A stretch of 64,000 nucleotides of DNA from Hysterangium stoloniferum (Eukaryota > Basidiomycota > Agaricomycetes > Hysterangiales > Hysterangiaceae): positions 372,001 through 436,000 of the forward strand of contig WHVD01000022.1 in the NCBI GenBank assembly GCA_015178975.1. Direction: 5' to 3'. Shown one piece after another: positions 33,197-43,315 of the stretch (within the stretch, counting starts at the first letter, position 1; each line of letters begins with the position of its first letter). The position numbers were made by a program, and so were the translations under genes. Under the pieces are notes generated by a model. The model saw only the letters and a list, made by a program, of their open reading frames with translations. It was not told where the DNA came from and made no database searches.

Positions 33197-36190
33197 TCAG
33201 AGAGACGATAATGGTCCAGGTTTGAGTGGGTAAGCTGTATGAAAGTCAGTAACGATTTCCATGGCATTACTGAGTTCCGTGGCCAAAATCCATGAGGTCT
33301 CTTCATCGGTGCCCTCGTAACCCACCCACTTGACCAAGTAAAGCAGTTTACAAGTGTGTCGACACTTGTCAATTTTTGAATCTAAAATCTGTGAGATTTC
33401 AAACTCGGGTTCTCCGTCAATGACGACAGGAGGCGGAGATTGCACGCGATCTGGGATAGTGTTAGCAGTACAAGGTTCTAGCATAGAGACATGAAATACC
33501 GGGTGTACCACGTGCATGCTATCCGGAAGCCATAGTGTCCAAGAAACTGAACTGGGAGTTGTTTCAAAAGGCCGTATGGCTTGTGTCACTGAGATTTCGA
33601 GCGGGGACAAGTAGTGCAAGATTTACAATAGTGCTTAACGAATCCACGGAGTCCGGGCCAAGTATATTCTCTTCTTATTAATGATAGAGTTTCGTTGTAC
33701 CCGAAATGTCCTGAGAGTGGATGATCATGTTTGTATTGAAGGATCCTGAGGCGGAGGCCGTTGGAGTCCGGTACATAGATGCGATCGTCAAGCCTAAAGA
33801 AACCATGTTGATCAAGAGACCACCGAGGTTGATCGGGGTCCACAGGATTGTCCAGATGAGCTTTAGTAACTGGGTCTAGTGGAATTGCCAATAGAATATC
33901 TTGATGTAACTTCTCAATATCCATAATGATAATTCCACGGACAATGGGATTGACGAGGAAAGTTGCGCGGACCGATGCGATAAGGTGTTGATTCGTGAAA
34001 ATAGGTTTCAGGTTGTGCGGATTTACCGTTGCACAGTCGTTGCTCCCCTCTTTAGGATAGACATCCCATCGTCTAGTTAAAGCGTCGGGTTTGCTGCCGA
34101 GATGGCCAGGTCAAAAACGGATAATCATGTTGAAGGCAGATAGATATTCAGACCAGCGGGCCTGCCGGCGGGTCAAACATTTTGTGGTAGAAAATTATTC
34201 CAGGTTTTTGTGATCTGTTACAACATCAATCAGAGCTCCTGAACCTTCCAAATAGTGTCGCCACGCTTTGAAAGCTGAAAAGATTGCCAGAAGTTCTTTA
34301 TCATGAATGTCGTAGTTGAGCTCTGCTCCGGTAAAAGTCCGGGACAGAAAAGCCATGGGGTGGACTTCTCCGTCGGAGTCCTGGATAGACAGAATGGCTC
34401 CAAGTGCATAATCCGAGGCGTCTGTTTCAACAATGAGCGGGAAGTCCGGTTTCCAATGCGACAGAATAGGAGCTGTGGAAAAAGAATTTTTTAAAAGATT
34501 GAAAGCTTTTTGACACTTATAATTGAAATTCCACAGAGTACCCTTACGCGTAAGACAGGTAAGGGGTACCATGATGTCGGAATATCCACGGATAAACCGT
34601 CTGTAAAAATTGGCAAAGCCGAGAAAGGATTGTATATCTTTGACTTTTCGGGGTTCAGGCCAATCTTTGATGACTTGCACTTTAGTTTCATCCATGCGGA
34701 GTCCATCGGGTCCCATCAAGAAACCCAGGTATTCCATGGAGTCCATGTCAAAAGTACATTTTTTACCATTTGTGAATAAACCATGTTTTCTTAGTCTCCG
34801 GAGAACTTCACGGACTTGTTTTTCATGTTCCGCGGGATTCTCGGAGTAGATAAGAATGTCATCCAAGTAAACAATGATGCATACATCAAGCATGTTGGAG
34901 AAAATGTCGTTGATAAAACATTGAAAAACAGAAGGAGCATTGGTGAGTCCAAAAGGGATCACCAACCACTCAAAGGCCCCATAACGGGTTCTAAAAGTGG
35001 TTTTCCATTCATCGCCCACGGCGATCTGGACCAAATGATAGGTATGTTTGAGATCTATTTTGGTGTAAATCCGGGCGTTCCGCGGAGCATCGAGCAGATC
35101 AGATATCAGTGGGAGTGGATATTTATCCTTTTTGGTGACAGCATTGAGGCCTCTGAAATCAACACATAGTCTAAGGGATCCATCCTTTTTTCTGACAAAC
35201 AGGACAGGTGCTCCAAAAGGAGACTTTGAGGGTCGAATAAAACCTATGGACAAATGTTCATCCAGGAAATCGCGGATTGCGGAAAGTTCCGTGGACGAGA
35301 GCGGGTAAATATGTCCTAGGGGTGGCTGGGTGCCATCTTCAAGATCGATTTTTAAGTTGTATTCTCTGTGAGGCGGAAGCCGGTCAGCTTTCCACTTGCT
35401 AAAAACATCCGCGAAGTCATGATATTTCTCCAGGAAGCCTTCTAGGTCAGTGGCTTGCTCAGATTCGGATACTGGGGTTGAAAAACGTCCAGTTGCTTCA
35501 TCAATTTTCAAGTTGATAGTGAACGCCTGGGACCCATCCATTTTTGAAGCCCTAATAAAAGCTCCAGCATTAATCAGAGAAATGGATGGAGGTGCCGTGG
35601 GTTCCGGGGAAGCCAAGGGTGCCGTAGGGATCACAGGAGTCCTCGAGACTGCAGGTGCCGGGAAGGCCATGGGTGCCGTGGAGGCCAGGTCAGGTGCAGT
35701 TTTCTTGGCTGCCGCGGGGGTCCGGAATGTTATACTGTTAGCTATCCAGTCAATCAATGGATTGTAGTGGGTAAGCCAGTTATGTCCTAGGACCACCGAG
35801 CAACTTGAGTCTAACTGGGTCACATAGAAAGTGACCAATTGAGATGTTCCACACGGGAAACTGATGGGTAAATCACAAGCTTGGGTAACAACCGAATTAC
35901 TTGTGCCATCGAAGAGGCGGAGGCCGACGGGATTTATCAAATAGGTTGACAAAGAATTTTTTTGCATGAATTTTGTATCTAAAAAACAATGAGTCGAGCT
36001 GGAATCTATGAGAGCTGAAAAAACGAATTTCGGGATCATATTAGACATAAGTTTAACGAAAAATGAATCAGAATGTGAGAGAGCGGATGTATTGAGACGA
36101 GTAAACTCTTGAATGTGCGGAGAGGCAACGCAACCCGCAACCCACGCGGAGTCCGCAGGGTTGCTCACTCTTTTTTCAAGTCGGAAGCCA
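33197..36190 (-). pseudogene. Chromovirus pol, element E1 (integrase core deleted)
   Basis: Minus strand, in a different frame from gag and overlapping its end. Protease: FSALIDSSSTHCFLD, where the catalytic DSG has become [25 protein letters not shown]...IVYLDDILIYS, catalytic aspartates intact. RNase [29 protein letters not shown], then a stop at 34195. The HHCC finger (HPLSGHFG...C-x2-C) is at about 33600-33720. After it about 1 kb is deleted, joining to the integrase C-terminus and a chromodomain (KLLYLVKWVGYEGTDEETSW) near 33300. The chromodomain places it among chromoviruses. Confidence 0.9.
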
Positions 36191-37442
36191 GTTTGTCCTT
36201 TGACAGGGTTTCCGTGGAGGCCTTGGCTGATCGACCCTTTGAAGAGTTTGCTTTTGCCAGTGGACATTCCGGGACTTGATGACCGGGTTTCCCGCACAAT
36301 AGACAGAGGTTATTGTCCATACGACGTTGTCTTTCCTGTGGGGTCAATTTGCCATCGGGTCCGAGTTTGCCTGAGAGGTCGGGTTTTCCGGTTTGCTTGC
36401 CGGACTGTTGACCTTTGTTGTTGTCCTTGTTGTCCTTATTGTTGTTGTTGTTGTTTGAAGACTTCTTGTCGTTCTTCTTGTTGGATTGCGTGGAGTTGCT
36501 GGTTGACGAGTTGTTGTTGTTGTTTTTATTGGCCATGGACTTGTTCACTTTGTCCGTGGATGTCACACGGGCAACTTCTGCACAACGTTCCCAATAATGT
36601 GCGTCCGCGTTTTGAGCCTTGAGGTGCATACGGGACAGGGTTTTTGGCTTGCCATCTTCTTCTTTTGAGACTTCGTCTTTAAGGCAGGACGGCAGACTGG
36701 CGTAGAATTGGTGGCGGAGAGTGGGATTGCCCCATTGACAACGAGCTGCAAGATTATTGAATTGGACGATGTAGTCCGTGATGCGCTGCGTGTCCTTCAT
36801 GCGAAGATTTGTGAGACTATTCTCGGCTTCTCCTGTCAGGTCATACGGGCCGAAGTTGGTTTCAAGCTCCTCAACAAAAGCATCCCAATTTTCAAGCCAA
36901 AGCGGCTCTTTCTCGGAAATCCCGCTAAAAGCCGGTTCGAACCATTTCAATGCGGATCCCGACAAATATGAAAGTGCGTAGTTGACTTTTCGGGAGTCCA
37001 TGGAGAATGCAGCGGCACGATCGCGGAAATTGAAGCGACATTGCATGAGGAAAGTGGAGAGTTTGTTTGGGTTGGAACCTGTGAAGGGTTCCGGAGCATT
37101 GACTTTTGACTGTGGAGGTTCTTGTTCCTTTTTCTTTCGTTCTTCAAGCAGGTGCGTCATGAATTTATCTATAGTTCCTGCTAAAACCTCAGAAGTAGGA
37201 TCCTCTACGTGCGGTCGTTGACTAGGTGGAGGATTTTTGACACCTTTGCCCTTGTCGGGGCCCACAGATTCTTCCTCGTGCTCGGAGTCGCCCTGGTTTT
37301 CCGGGACTTCTTCGATACTGGCTTCCTCCACGGGTTCCGACTGGTTCGCAAGCGTCTGGCTGGTATACAGAGTTAACGGGGAATGAAGAGTTGACGGTCC
37401 AGGTAATGATGCCTGTGCACGTGTATTTCTTCTTGGTGGCAT
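36165..37442 (-). CDS. gag: Gag, element E1
   Basis: Open frame of about 425 residues; the start MPPRRN is preferred over the upstream ATG because E2 and E3 start at the same place. Order: N-terminal acidic segment, capsid block APEPFTGSNPNKLSTFLMQC...WFEPAF...WDAFVEELETNFGPYD, RITDYIVQFNNLAARCQW, an N- and K-rich linker (asparagine runs), and an intact zinc knuckle CLLCGKPGHQVPEC. It forms the particle and packages RNA. The pol frame begins before its stop, so pol is probably made by frameshifting. This is the best gag of the three copies. Confidence 0.85.
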   Translation of the reverse strand: MPPRRNTRAQASLPGPSTLHSPLTLYTSQTLANQSEPVEEASIEEVPENQGDSEHEEESVGPDKGKGVKNPPPSQRPHVEDPTSEVLAGTIDKFMTHLLEERKKKEQEPPQSKVNAPEPFTGSNPNKLSTFLMQCRFNFRDRAAAFSMDSRKVNYALSYLSGSALKWFEPAFSGISEKEPLWLENWDAFVEELETNFGPYDLTGEAENSLTNLRMKDTQRITDYIVQFNNLAARCQWGNPTLRHQFYASLPSCLKDEVSKEEDGKPKTLSRMHLKAQNADAHYWERCAEVARVTSTDKVNKSMANKNNNNNSSTSNSTQSNKKNDKKSSNNNNNNKDNKDNNKGQQSGKQTGKPDLSGKLGPDGKLTPQERQRRMDNNLCLLCGKPGHQVPECPLAKANSSKGRSAKASTETLSKDKLASDLKKE

Positions 37443-37478
37443 AATGAAAACAATCTGCGAGTAGTAGTCAGAAAATAC

Positions 37479-38297
37479 TGTTAGGATACACACACAGGCC
37501 GGGTCTCCGGAGAAACCCGTGGGATATCTGGTAGGACTTGGCTTCAGCTTATAGGCTGCACCCTCGCTAGATCGTGTTGTCCAATTTCAAATGGACGGAC
37601 GGGAATCCCAGGGAGTCCGGGAGGGGTTCGTGGGTTGTAGGTCGTAGGTCATAGGTCGTGAGTCATGAGTCGAGATAGTCGAGAGAGATAGATGTGCTGG
37701 AGCCCGTGGGCTCCGACTAGTGCGAGCGGTCTGATAAGAGTAGGGTTTTAGGGCGGAAAATATATTAGATTACTGGGGGGAATCCAAGCTAATTTTCTGA
37801 CTGGATTGTATGTACAACATCTGCCAGTTTATATAGACCGTGGAATGCATGACATACTGAATCCAGTAATAATGAGACGAAATGAGCAAAACATAAAACG
37901 GGAAATGTAAACACCAAGTTTGGTGTTAGGAACGGGAAGGAACGGAGTGGAGTCCAAATTGTGACAAAGCATAACCCATAACAGGAAATGGAGCGGGAGC
38001 GGAGTCCTAAATCGTGACAGGTCATTTGACTAAAATGGGAATGGGGCTCGATTAGAGCGGTGATGGGATTCTGAGCGGGGACCGGTGACTGATGCGTGGG
38101 ACGAAGACGGACATAGACAGAGATGGAGTCCGGGGGAAGTCCGGTGACTGATATGTGTCGTAATGAGGTCGAATGTAACGAGTCTTGACGTAACGGAGTC
38201 TGGGTGGGAAATCCTATAAACAGACGATTGGTGCTTGTAGTGCGTGGGGGTGTATGGGTTAGTGCCCAGAGTCCGGCGGGATTGTCCAGTCGTAACA
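37479..38297 (-). repeat. 5' LTR of element E1 (family A)
   Basis: TGTTAGGATACAC...CCAGTCGTAACA, 819 bp, about 95% like the 3' copy by eye. The palindrome at 37698-37715 is TGGAGCCCGTGGGCTCCG. The U5 motif GGACTTGGCTTCAGCTTATA is about 50 bp from the left (downstream) edge. Confidence 0.9.
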
Positions 38298-38879
38298 TAA
38301 GCCAAGAGTTCCAAATTACACATCCAAAGTATTCACAGATACTTCTGATATGAGATTTTACCAGCAGGGAATTCACCACAAGATAGTATAAGGATTTAAA
38401 GCTTATATATATATCTGGCTGGTATACAAATGTAAAAATCAGATAAACACTAAATCTACACCTTAGAGTCTAGAGTTTAAGCCACTCACACTGTATAAGT
38501 GAAAGAGGTACAAGGCTACAGCAAACTAGAATCTTGCAGGTGTAGTTCTGACTTAATAGTCTTGATCTATCAGCCAGGTACTCCCAACTTAATCAAAGAG
38601 CAAGCAATAAAGGGGAAGAAAAAGAGACAGCTATCTAAGAGAAAGGATAGTATCTTTCCAAAGCAAGACATTAAAACCCAGTCTTAAAGTAAATTAGCAG
38701 AGCCACAGTAGGCGGATTGATATGTTATGAAAAATATATACAAACTATATCTATTTATACTGAACTGCATATTTGAGGGTATCTTGAGGTGTTCGCGGTC
38801 CTTCACGTGATGTATCCGGGGAGCTGGAGCTGCTCCTTAAAATTGGCGAACTAAGTAACATCCCATCGATCTTCCTTCC
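38298..38879. other. Spacer and putative promoter of the NTPase-REase gene
   Basis: No ORF of note. TATTTATA near 38752 and a short pyrimidine tract just before the ATG (CTTCCTTCC) are compatible with a promoter for the gene at 38880, but nothing decides this. Confidence 0.3.
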
Positions 38880-40631
38880 ATGTCAGGACCATCCAACATC
38901 GCCTCTATCATCGAAGCTTCCGCTGCAGTATCTTGGGTTAAACTAGCCCCGAACAAACCTCTCGCACAGTTTCATACCAAGTTCTGGGGCACGAGTATGA
39001 AGGATGAGAGGGACGCATGGAGTAAAGCGGACGGCCAAGGCGCATTGAAAGAGCTCGCAATGGACGTGGACGACGATGGAGAAGCTGAGATCCTCCCCGG
39101 CTGCTATTCTCTCGGGATCGGTATCAAGGGATTCACTCGAGAGTTTATCTGGGTCCGTGCTGAGTACATTCGTATTTTCGATGCCTGTCAGCGGCAATAC
39201 GAAGAGACGATTACACCCACGCCTGGCTGCTACTTTAGCCAGGAGCCCCCGAGTTTTGTGATTACAGGGCGACCGGGAATAGGTGAGGCATTCGATAATA
39301 GTCTCTTGCTGCTGTCGTCATCCTTGGAAAAGGGAAAACTCTTTGGCAGATATACGCTGCACGTCGCTGTGCCTCTGAGAAGCGCCCGTTTCTATGGCTC
39401 TATAAGGACCGGTATACCCTCTTTGTGGAGGAGGGTGCCTATACATTGCCCACCAGTTGGGAACATGATGATTTCCTCCCCGGCTCCCGAGTCTGGGTGT
39501 TCATCGATTCGGAAAGTGACCCTGGAGCCCTAACAATGCTCACTTCGGTCGGCACTGAGTTCGTTGTCTTCTTTACCACTTCCCCAAGCGAACAGCGGTG
39601 GCACAAACTGCACAAGACAACGTCATATCACCTTTTGATTATGAATCCATGGAGCATAGGGGAGATGAAACAAGCGTGAGTTCTCCAACCTAGTTCTTGA
39701 ACTGCACGCTTATGAATACCTGTCTGCACTCAGCGCTTCTCTATACAACCTCTCAGAAGAAGAAGTCGTTGAGAAATGCCATCGTCTGGGCCCGATACCC
39801 CGTCTATGTATCCAGTATACTACATTGCAGTTAGAGGCACACGAGACTAAGTTCGAAACGGCGTTGGCGAAGCTCAACATATCAACACTCGAGAAGCTTA
39901 TATCCGAATCCGGAGCACTTGCGATGAACGAAACGTCGCATTCGCTCTGTTTGCTCAGCCGCGAAGGGGACCGATTCCACAAACCTGTATTAGCTCCTGT
40001 CTCCCTATACGTCAAAACAAGACTTGCCAACCAATTTCGCAAAGAAGAGTTAAAGGAGAAGATTCGCCTATACCGTCATTTTGGGAAGGTTCCTCAGTCG
40101 AGGAGTGTAGCCGGTGTCTTCTTTGAGGCGGCGGTTCAGTCCCACCTTACCACAGAAATTTCGCTCACCCTTCATCCAATGGTGAAGCGGGAGTGCAATG
40201 GTCCGAAGTTGCCTCAATGGTACTCCAGTCACATTCCCCTTTCCAATCCAGAACTGGAGCAACTCCGTGTTCAGGCAGTCGAGGAAGATCTCAGTGTAAC
40301 ACCGACTCAAACCATCGAATACCTGGAATCTGAATTGGACACCATTCTGTCTGATGTTTTCTATGTTCCCCAGCGATCCAATCAAGTTGCCATTGATTCC
40401 TTCATTCTTTCGAATGGTAAACTCTACCTCTTCCAATTCACCATTGCCAAGAACCATCCGATCCAATCTGGGATTATCAACTATGCAGCCAAGCATGGCT
40501 TTCCAAAGCAAGAGGATTGGTGCTTTGTATTCATAATTCCACCAGCATTGACTTTGACAGTTCCTCAACAGCCAGCTGTCAAGGAAGTTTGCTTGTACAC
40601 TGCTGTAGTTGATGTTACCAAGATGTTTTAG
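38880..40631 (+). CDS. Crinkler-like P-loop NTPase with REase-type nuclease domain
   Basis: Exons 38880-39282, 39333-39675 and 39734-40631 give 547 residues with no stop; introns are 50 and 58 bp. The splice at 39282/39333 rebuilds a perfect Walker A, GRPGIGKT (residues 130-137), not readable in either unspliced frame. Walker B is VWVFIDS (about 188-194). The middle has WHKLHKTT, IMNPWS and LGPIPRLCI. The C-terminal part has FFEAAVQ (E380), AIDSF (D470) and LYLFQFTIAKNH (Q483), a pattern fitting the restriction-endonuclease fold of Crinkler/RHS-type proteins. Known relatives are thought to cut nucleic acid in inter-organismal or intragenomic conflict; activity here is inferred. It lies alone between two retrotransposons, with normal CpG content. 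Confidence 0.75.
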
Positions 40632-41270
40632 GTTAATTCTGTTGTAGCTGCATCCTTGTATTATACAAATATGAAGTCCTACTCGGGGTTTCGAAAGACC
40701 TATTGTGCACTTAGCAAGGATCCAATTACTACAGCTGTCAGATGGGTGGTGCAGCTAGGCAAGATTTGTTATTGCTTTTTATCTGTAATACACATGATAT
40801 AATTTTGTTCTGCTTGGAAGCCTGTAAGATGGGCAAGAACTATAATTGCAATACATCTATAACAACATATATATACCTATGTATCTACCAGTACTTACAC
40901 TTGTGTATTATATAAACTAGTGCAAAGCTAACAGCCTTCACCTTGCATCTTGGAATGCATTGCAACTCAGGCTATCTGACCTCCAGTCCCTTGATCATCT
41001 TTTCCAACACTCCCCCTGTGAAATGTGGCACAAGATGATGCAAATATTCCCTCTCCATGCATAAACTGTCACAACATGTTATTTCCCGTGTGATGCACAT
41101 CAACAAAATGATCAACAACAATGAAGAACACATTGATGTCCCTTCTTTCATCTCAATAAGGCAAACCACTAGGTCCTCACCACCTCAAAAAACCCCTATC
41201 TCTGTTGTTCATTTGTGAATCTGGACAAGGAAATATAATTATATTGTGTCACCACTGCTTTTTTGCATGA
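40632..41270. other. 3' flank of the NTPase-REase gene
   Basis: No convincing gene. A small minus-strand frame (41169-40972) has no known motif. The region ends at an inverted LTR fragment. Confidence 0.35.
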
Positions 41271-41605
41271 TGTTACGACCGGAAATCCTGCTGGACTCTG
41301 GGCACTAACTTATACGCACCCCTGCCCTATAGGCACCCATTGTCAGTTTACTGGAATTCCCGCCGGACTCTGTACGTCAGACTTGTCTACATTCGACTTC
41401 ATTACATTGTGTTTCAGTCACCAGAATTCCCACTGGACTCCGTCCCTGTCTATGTCCGACCTTGTCCCACACATCAGTCACCAGACCCCGCTCATAAGAC
41501 CCATCATCCCTCTAACAGAGCCCCATTCCCGTTTTAGTCAAATGACCTGTCACGATTTGGACTCCACTCCCACTCCATTTCCCATTATGGTTTATGATTT
41601 GAATT
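41271..41605 (+). repeat. Inverted partial copy of the E2 LTR (left arm of an LTR palindrome)
   Basis: Starts TGTTACGACCGGAAATCC and follows the sense strand of the family-A LTR for about 335 bp, then turns at a centre near 41600-41612 into the reverse complement. The two arms are clearly homologous but not identical. Confidence 0.8.
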
Positions 41606-41940
41606 GTGACAAAGCATAAACCATAACGGGAAATGGAGCGGACGCAGAGTCCAAATCGTGACAGGTCATTTGACTAAAACAGGAACAGGGCTCTGTTAGA
41701 GGCAAGACGGGTTTACTGAGTGGGGTCCAGCGACTGACACATGGGATGAGGTTGGACATAGACATAGACAGAGTCCAGTGGGTTTTCCGGTGACTGAAAC
41801 ACAACGTAATGAAGACAAACGTAGACGAGTCTGATGTACGGAGTCCGGCGGGAATTCCAGTGAACTGATAATGGGTGCATATAGGGTGTGGGTGTGTATA
41901 AGTTAGTGCCTGGAGTCCGGTGGGATTTCCGGTTGTAACA
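41606..41940 (-). repeat. 3' LTR of element E2 (family A), truncated, right arm of the palindrome
   Basis: Ends CCGGTTGTAACA at 41940, followed by the polypurine complement GTACCCTCCCTTTATG. Only the 5' (U3) third of the LTR remains; the rest was replaced by an inverted copy at 41271-41605. Confidence 0.8.
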
Positions 41941-42090
41941 GTACCCTCCCTTTATGCCGAAGTCCCAAAGAGGCTCTAGACCTTGATAAGGTTCTTGTCG
42001 GCTACGTGCATGTGTCAAAAGTCATGTCAGTTACATGTATGTGTCAAGGAGTCATGTGATCTGGAAGGTAAGGTTCAAATGTGACGAGCC

Positions 42091-42100
42091 TATATAAAAA
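42091..42100 (+). promoter_or_regulatory. TATA box of the antisense gene in E2
   Basis: TATATAAAAA, 59 bp upstream of the ATG at 42150, at the same place as in E1. Confidence 0.5.
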
Positions 42101-42149
42101 TTTGAAAAAATGAAATTTCTTCTTCTTTATTTCCCCCATCTTCAACATT

Positions 42150-43115
42150 ATGGGACCAAAACCAACACCAAGATGGGCAATGCCAACCGCCGGGCCCTCC
42201 ATGGGCACTCCATATCAGGTGCCTTGGAGCGTGGCCCAACTTTTGGTGTGGCAAGAAGAGCAGTGCCAACTTCGCGAAGAAGTAGAGAGGAAGGCCAGGG
42301 AGGCCGAGGAGGCTTTAGACAGGGAGTACCAGGCAGCATTGGCTGCAGAGGAAGAGGCTGAGAGGCAGAGGAAGAGAGATGAGGAGGAGGCTGTGCAGGT
42401 GGCCACAGAGAAAGTGTGGGTAGCTGCGGACAGGGCTGCGATTGTCATGGGAAAGGTAAGTCCCAATATTTCAACTTGTCGTTTTTTCTTTTGACTTGGC
42501 ATTTTAGCGCAAGGCGACAGAAGTTGAGTCAAAGTCTGAGGGGGAGCCGCAGAGCCCCCAAAAGGTAAGCAACGGGTCTGTGGGAAATACCAAGGAACTG
42601 ACCATATCAACAGAAGGCAAGGAAGGCAGTGCCAGTCCATCTTCCAACACGGAACGATCCATGGTGTTCCGGTTGCAATGACTGGAACACAGAGTGCAAT
42701 TGAAAGTCCAGGTGGGGACCGGGGTGCTACCAATGTGTGCACCTCAAGGCAAGGTGCTCGCTCATCCACGAGCAACCCACGGGATCCAGGGCGTGGGATG
42801 TTAGCGGGACAGACAGGTTGTCCGGGTTGGACGAAGTACTGGGACGGATCGCCGAGGGCATTGAGGCCCAAAATGAGTTGCTCCAGAAGAGCAACAAGGT
42901 CCACATAGTGGTGGCGATGGAACTGTGTGGACTCCATGAGTAGTTTTGGAGGTTCCTGGCAGAGTATGGCGGCTATGTGTATGAAGAGCCACAAGTCAGG
43001 AGTTCCGAGGATGCCGGGGTCAGATGAGGACGGGGTTGCTGTGGAGGTCATGGAGCTCCCTGAGGAGATAGCTGAGGAAGCAGGGAAAAAGCACAGTCCC
43101 ATAAATGTAGACTGA
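42150..43115 (+). pseudogene. Spliced antisense gene of chromovirus E2: coiled-coil Zn2Cys6 protein
   Basis: Same architecture as in E1: exons 42150-42455, 42508-42564 and 42614-43115, with introns of 52 and 49 bp at identical positions and a 57-bp middle exon in both. Exon 1 is open here (E1 has a TGA) and encodes a charged coiled coil. The cluster cysteines C-x2-C-x6-C-x9-C-x2-C-x6-C are all kept, but a TGA replaces the tryptophan codon just after the third cysteine (E1 has TGG). A further TAG follows near 42940 and a frameshift near 42990. The stops in the two copies differ, so an intact ancestor is implied. Confidence 0.75.
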
Positions 43116-43315
43116 AAAAGCAGAATAGAAATAATGATTTTGAACATAAAAGTAAAGTGTGAAAACATAAGAATCAAAGTCCACGGAAAATCCACTTAAG
43201 GACTTGAAAGACATGTCAGAACCTGTAAAAGCAAAGAGAGACATAGGGCGACAGGGAATAATGAAAATGAGTCCAAACATAACACGGGGTCTGCGGAGTG
43301 TGGTCAGAGAGACAG

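Noticed and set aside
34816..35169. Long plus-strand ORFs opposite RT (also 25570-25913 and 46322-46708)
   Set aside because: They recur at the same places in all three elements because the RT sequence is conserved; no start context, domain or splice structure, unlike the Zn2Cys6 gene.
36415..36622. Leucine- or cysteine-rich plus-strand ORFs opposite gag (also 47993-48212)
   Set aside because: Shadows of the asparagine/lysine-rich linker of Gag (GTT repeats) on the opposite strand.
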